A DNA stretch of 64,000 bases from Acanthochlamys bracteata (Eukaryota > Streptophyta > Magnoliopsida > Pandanales > Velloziaceae), in NCBI GenBank assembly GCA_019914995.1, contig CM034128.1, positions 560,501 to 624,500 of the forward strand. Reading direction: 5' to 3'. Positions 58,520-64,000 of the stretch are shown here, one piece after another. The notes below the pieces were generated by a model, which was not told the DNA's origin, searched no databases, and saw only the letters and a list, made by a program, of their open reading frames with translations. Each line of letters opens with the position of its first letter. The stretch's first letter is position 1. The position numbers were made by a program, and so were the translations under genes.

Positions 58520-60172
58520 CTACCCTTTCTCTTTTCGATGGACCGAACGATCTCGATTGATATTGATTGATCTCTATGGACTGATCGATCTTTCTTTCTA
58601 GACAAGAATTGGTTTGCCATTTTTGGGATTTGAGCAGTTGCAGAGACAGAGAAATAGGGCTGGCAAGAGGAAGAAGACCGTTGGTTCGATTTGTTTGGTT
58701 TTCCTTTGAATTCTTTACCAAACCAAATATATCCAGTTGTCCAGCAACACTTCCGTAATTGCAAAGTCGGTCCCCAAATTTGGATCCAACTTTATATGGA
58801 TCAACTTTATAATTAACCCTAAACTTTCTAAACTAACCCCTTTAAGTTTTCCTTTTTTATTCTAATTTAGTAAAATCGTCGTTGTTTACCAAGTCTATAA
58901 TAATATAATACAGATACAGATACTTACATTATTTATCAAATTGTATTTCAACAAATTTAGTGTTTTTTTCATCTTGATTTACTTTTATTCATACGCAAAA
59001 TATTTGTGATGACAAAAATAGTTTTTATCATAATTAAAAAAATATTTAAAATATTTATTTAAAATTTCTACAAAAATATATTTTAGAAATATTTAAAACA
59101 TAAGAACTATTTATTGTACTAATAATAATAATAATTAATAATAATAAAATTTTATGATAATTATATTTTAAAAAATTTTAGAAAATATTTTAAATTATAA
59201 GCTCTCCAAATATTCACTAAACAAATAATCGATTTTGTCTAATAGGACGCAGTTTATTTATTATTTGGTAAATTTCAAGTGAATGTTACATCACCAGGAG
59301 AAGTAAACTGTAAAAGTAACACATTCAACGTGTAGAAGTCTCCAGTTACCATAAAATTTCAACCATGAGTAGCAAATCATTTATTGGTTTAAGACAGACT
59401 TGCAAATTAATGCAATAATTAGTGTATATGATTATTATTTTATTCACTACCGTATAACATAAACCATCTTCAACAAACATGCTAGGAAAGAAAAAGTCAA
59501 TTTTTAACTGTAAAATGAAATAATTAGTTATTTACCTATTAATGATGCCCCAAATTACGCATGTAATACTTTAATCTACCTTTCACTGTAAAATTCACGT
59601 TCTTTATTTTTCTCTAGTATAAATAACATAAATACCTACTGATCATTCCCTTAATTACCCCTCATTAATATAATACCAATTTAGCCGATCCATGGAATTC
59701 CCCACCGTAAAAGAAAACATTCATTTGAAAAATTACCCAATCTGTCCCTCTTCTTCCCGTAAAAACCCTTCGCCGAAACTCTTTGTTTCTCTCTCTACAA
59801 ACACACTCCCTTCTTTCTTTCTTCCCTTTTTCTATTCTCTTTCTATGATTCTCTCCCACTGCTCTCGTTCTCCTCACTCGCAGTAGAAGAGAGGAGAGAA
59901 ACATAAAACAATTTTAGCAAACCCCCAAAATTTTGTAATCTTCCTCTCAGGTTCTAATTCCCAATCTCTGAACCTCCAAGTTCGTTAGTTTCCCCTTTTT
60001 TTCTCGCGATTGAATTTAGTTAGGGTTTCACTGCTGTTTGTTGCTTCGATCGGTCTCGCTGGTTTGAATCTGATTGATTTTCTTTTGGGGGGGATTTTTT
60101 GTTGTTGTTGTTGTTGTTGTTGCTGCTACTGATTAGATTAAAGGAAGAGTTGGTAGAAGGGAGATTGGATTT
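58520..60172. other. Divergent intergenic region: protease promoter and eIF4G 5' region
   Basis: Bases 58520-58760 are the protease 5' UTR and promoter. Bases 58900-59600 are AT-rich without a recognised element. A short repeat 'acgtgtagaagtctccagtt' at 59329-59348 matches protease exon 2 (near 58060-58079). Bases 59690-60172 are the eIF4G leader, pyrimidine-rich, with a (GTT)n run before the ATG. Confidence 0.55.
60101..60122 (+). repeat. (GTT)n microsatellite in the eIF4G 5' leader
   Basis: About seven GTT units end ~50 bases before the ATG. The run lies in the presumed 5' UTR and could vary between individuals. Confidence 0.7.
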
Positions 60173-63100
60173 ATGTCATTCAATCCACAATCAAGGGCAC
60201 CACCGTCAGATAAGAGTGATTCGCAGCTGAGGAAATCGGGTCGATCCGGTGGCATCGGCGGCGGACACCAAACAGGAGTATATCCTGGGAAGGGAGGCGC
60301 GATCGCACCTCTGCACTACTCCTCTTCCAATAACAACAATCCAGCATTAAGTAATAACCGGAGGTACTCGATCTTTTGTATTAGTGCAGGATTTAGTGTA
60401 AATTTGAATCGATTTCTTTTTTTCTTGACGTCAATTGCATAAGCTCAATGCTTCCAATCATGTCTATGCTCGATTGTTTGGTAGTTAGTTTGAGAGGTTT
60501 ATGGCAAGTCATTTCACTAAGCTTAACGTCTCAAATATATAAGAGTCAAGAGGTTTAGGTGTTGGTGTACGTGGTATTGCTAGTGATTCCTGGCCACTAT
60601 TAGCTGCACTTTTTTCTCTGTGCAATTGCTTTTACCACTGTTCTAGTTACGTTGGGTGCTTGGGGTTGGTTGATGTATTTTTTTTGCCTTACCATATTTC
60701 ATGATTAAGGAATTTTTATTTTATATAGTCGCGGCGATTATTGATGAATCACATTAAGCTGAATCCGTTCCAATCATATGCACTCAATGTTTGCGGCACT
60801 GGTAGTGATATCTGGCAACTAGAGTTAGAATGTTTTCTTGTTTGATATTAGGTTCGGTAAGCTGACCGTCTCTAAAGTGTGTACCTGATAATTTGATGTC
60901 TAGTTGAGAGGTTTAGGGTGCTCGTGTGCACTGTAATGCTAATGACAACGGCTGAATTTGCACTTCTGATGTTGGTCAAATTGTTTGAATGTCATTCCGA
61001 TACGCATATTTAATACTAGTACGTCATTGTTGTCTGCCACGACATTGTTGTCTGCGATAATGCTAGCCCCTTATCGTTTTATCATCTGTTCAATGTTACT
61101 GAATGCGTACCAAATGTGCATTTTTCAACGACTACTATAGATGTCTAAGGTGTTAGGGCATGCCTTACTCTAGCAAGTTTCTGAAAATTAATTTAGCCTC
61201 CCATTATTTGTTTTGTATTACGGGGCTAAACTGATATTGCTTAATTTACATAGTAACCAGTAGTATAGAGTTTTTTCTGTTGCTTTGTGATACTGGTGAT
61301 TGTCTAGAATATTTATCATGTGATTGCTCCTTTTGCTTTGGTGTCCAACTTGTGTAGCTTCAAGAAATCTGGTAATGGGCAAGGCATTCAAAATAGAGTT
61401 GCTAGTTCCTCTAGTGGGAACTCCGTTTCAGCCGCTGCTCCAGTTGCTCCTCAGCCTGTGCTAAATGGTGCCCTCATTCAGACCCACTCTCATGGTAAAC
61501 CACTATGTGGCTACTGTTTTCTACTTTCCTTTCTAGTAGTTATTAGAAGATGCAATCTCTTTGGGCATTGATACACTCCTCAAGACTGCCAATGGGTTCC
61601 ACCTGGACTTGCAGTCTTGCAGCATGATGGAAGTGTAATGTCATTGTTTCATGCATAATTGCTTCTAGATGGGTGGACGTTGTTGTTATTTTGTCAATTA
61701 GATGTCAGCATTTTTTTTGCTCTTGATGTCTATATGGAGACTTCTGAAGATTGAATGTAAAATTTTGTCATCTATAAATTTGATAAAGCTGCTGTTATAT
61801 ACTCATATAATTGATGTCTTTGTTTCCTGTAGGACCTTCTGACATGCAGTCAGCAACCGATTCTGGGAAACCTGCTGAAGCGTCCACTCAGAGAAGCTCA
61901 AGAGGCTTTGTGCCTAGGCCACCACCATCTCAGCCTGCGGTTGGATTTTCAGATTCTGCAACACCTGTAACACCGGTTAAAGGTTCAATGCTTTTTTAAC
62001 TCTTTACTTGCTCTGCCTCTCCAGTTAAATGCTATTGAGAGATTTGTGGCACTCTAGAAACACGATACCATTTTATGACTTAGTCTTCGCTTGTCTCTCC
62101 AACGTATAGTTCTTTTGCAATTAACATGTAATCTCTCTCAGGAGATGCTTCAAAATCGTTTGCTCTTCAATTTGGAACCATTAGTCCTGGCATGATGAAT
62201 GGAATGCAGGTATTGAGTTAGAGGCTTTTCATTAGTACAGCAATTCTTTTGAGGTTTATTGATTGACTTTGGATTGTTGCTTTTAGATTCCTGCACGGAC
62301 AAGTTCAGCACCACCAAATCTAGATGAGCAGAAAATGGACCAGGTAGGACAAAAAAGAGGGCAACTTGCGATTTTTGAGGGAACATGTACAGTTATCTAT
62401 AGGCACTTGCTAGTGGCCTTTCATTTGTTACCCATGTAAAATACTGGCATTTCCAACATGATTTTCTAGAATTTTTTATTAGTGAGAAATTTGGATAATT
62501 ATCTTAACTTGGTTCTAGTATCTTTTAAATATATTGAAAATTTTAGATAATTATTTTAACTTGCTTCTATAACTTCTAAATAACTGAAAATCTTCCCAAA
62601 GAATGTGATAGATTCATTTTAGATGGTAGTCAATGCAGTGGTTAATTTTTTATATTTGAAGATTCCACTTTTTGTAGGCTCCTCATGGTACATCTAGGGC
62701 AGTCCCCACCCTTCCTGTGCCCTCTGCACCGAAGCAGCAGGAGCAGCATAATCAGCAACAACTACCAAAGAAGGATGCCACCATTGCCCAGCAGCCCTTT
62801 TCCATGGATTCTTATCGTCCGGCCCAATTTAAGCAAGAAATGCAGCTGCAGATGCCAGGCGGTCCTACTGCAGGACCTCCTAGGCCTACAGGCATTCCTA
62901 TGAATGTCATGCCAATGTCTAGCCCCTTTCAACAGCAGCAAACGCCTGTCCAGTTTGGCAACCCCAGCCCTCAGATTCAGCCCCAAGGTGTAGCACCTGG
63001 CTCACTGCAGATTTCCATGACATTACCTGTGGGAAGTGGCTCTCAAGCTCTTCCCCATATGTTTGTTCCCGGTATCCAACCTCAGCCAGTGAATTATCAG

Positions 63101-64000
63101 GCAATGAATTATCAGGGACAAGGTCTAGGATTTGCACCCCAAATGGGTCCCCAGCCTGGTATTGGTATGCCCCCTAGTCAATTTGCTCTGCAGCAGCCAG
63201 GGAAATTTGGTGTTCAACGAAAGGCTACTACTGTAAAAATTACTCATCCAGATACTCATGAGGAGGTACGGCTTGACAAAAAGGCTGATACAAATCTAGA
63301 TTGTAGTTCGGCAGGGCAAAGACATATGCCTAATCTAGCACCTCAAACTCAACCTGTTCCATTTGCACCATACTTCTCCCAGTTGCAGCCAGGCAGTTAT
63401 AATCCTTCAACGACTTTCTACCCTCCTACTTCACATCCTCTCGCAAATGCTCAAATTTCAAGAAATTCACAGCCTCCCAGATTTAGCTACACTGTTGGTC
63501 AAGGTGGTCAAACTATTTCCTTCATGAACCCTTCTGTCCTGAGTTCCATGCCGGGAGGAAAATCAGCATCTTCTTTCAGTAGTGCTCCTGAATCAACTAA
63601 TACAGGCCAAGGCTATGCTCCATCTAGTTCCGCTCAGGTCTCTGTCAAGCCACCTTTAACTGATAAAATCAAAACGCTTCCAGTCACAATTACTGCACCT
63701 ATTGCAAAGTCCGTTGAACCTAAGGCATTAAATGTGCATCCTGAGGCAGCAGGTCCTGTTGAGCACAAGGCAACCTTGATTGACAGTGTGCCTAAATTTG
63801 CTTCTGAAACATCTGTAAACATTCATGCGATTGCTGGAAGCTCTGATGTGCAGAAAATGGAAATGGGTTTATCTTGTCCTGGTGCTACTGGTAGCACAGG
63901 TGTTGAATCTGTTGCAGCAGTAGGTGGAAGTGATGGTAGAAGAAAAGAATCAATTAGAAGGTCAGATTCCTTCAAGGATCAACAGAAGAAGACAAGTGGA
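60173..64000 (+). CDS. EIF4G: Eukaryotic translation initiation factor 4G, N-terminal part (gene continues past window)
   Basis: Six exons are visible: 60173-60363, 61358-61494, 61833-61982, 62142-62209, 62287-62343 and 62678 to beyond 64000 (about 642 aa so far, in frame to the edge). The N-terminus MSFNPQSRAP with SDSQLRKSGRS, then SFKKSGNGQG, SKSFALQFGTISP, PARTSSAPPNLDEQK and VKITHPDTHEE are hallmarks of plant eIF4G. The region is Pro/Gln/Ser-rich and disordered, as in the family. The eIF4E-binding site and MIF4G HEAT domain are expected beyond the window. eIF4G is the scaffold of the cap-binding complex in the cytosol and a known host factor for plant viruses. The start is the first ATG after a pyrimidine-rich leader. 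No anomaly is seen in the visible part. Confidence 0.93.

Noticed and set aside
1..64000. CRISPR arrays, bacterial operons or prophage
   Set aside because: All evidence is for plant nuclear DNA with spliceosomal introns; no spaced repeats or prokaryotic gene signatures are present.

Overview
This window is nuclear DNA of a flowering plant, most likely a eudicot. The genes are interrupted by GT-AG introns, intergenic DNA is very AT-rich and full of small non-autonomous DNA transposons, and the proteins are plant-specific families (FLZ zinc fingers, TGD4, ATL-type RING-H2, NPSN SNARE, RLCK-VII kinase, plant eIF4G). The species cannot be named from the sequence. All gene models were spliced by eye; every exon set listed joins in frame.

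Layout, left to right: an AT-rich repeat region; a HAD sugar-phosphatase gene (+, 2032-3285) convergent with a 15-exon dynamin-related DRP1 gene (-, 3984-9126); an invertase/pectin-methylesterase inhibitor (+, 11844-12401); a TGD4-like chloroplast envelope lipid-transport gene (+, 14518-18164); a secreted, probably GPI-anchored protein (+, 18685-20321); about 4.8 kb of transposon-rich DNA with a CDC20/FZR-like remnant; an intronless ATL-type RING-H2 gene (+, 25135-26565); a 62-aa membrane microprotein (+, 27908-30060); two FLZ zinc-finger genes in the same orientation (+, 32806-33435 and 36842-37426); then on the minus strand a 56-aa membrane microprotein (38296-38930), an RLCK-VII kinase (39445-41520), an NPSN11-type SNARE (44901-49039) and a divergent A1-family aspartic-protease-like gene (50735-58519); finally the 5' part of an eIF4G gene (+, 60173 to the window edge).

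The genes form no operon or obvious biosynthetic cluster. Two touch the same broad process, membrane traffic to the cell plate and plasma membrane (DRP1 and NPSN11), but that is probably ordinary co-occurrence. I see no rRNA, tRNA, CRISPR array or autonomous transposon.

The least ordinary items are: the aspartic-protease-like protein, whose two catalytic triads read D-M-G and D-I-G instead of D-T/S-G and whose gene holds a decayed duplicate of an exon end; the RING-H2 protein with an internally duplicated C-terminal module; two intron-containing microprotein genes; and well-delimited transposons (two Tourist/Harbinger-like MITEs with TTA/TAA target duplications, one nested inside a hAT-like element, and a 758-bp hAT-like element with a perfect 8-bp duplication).
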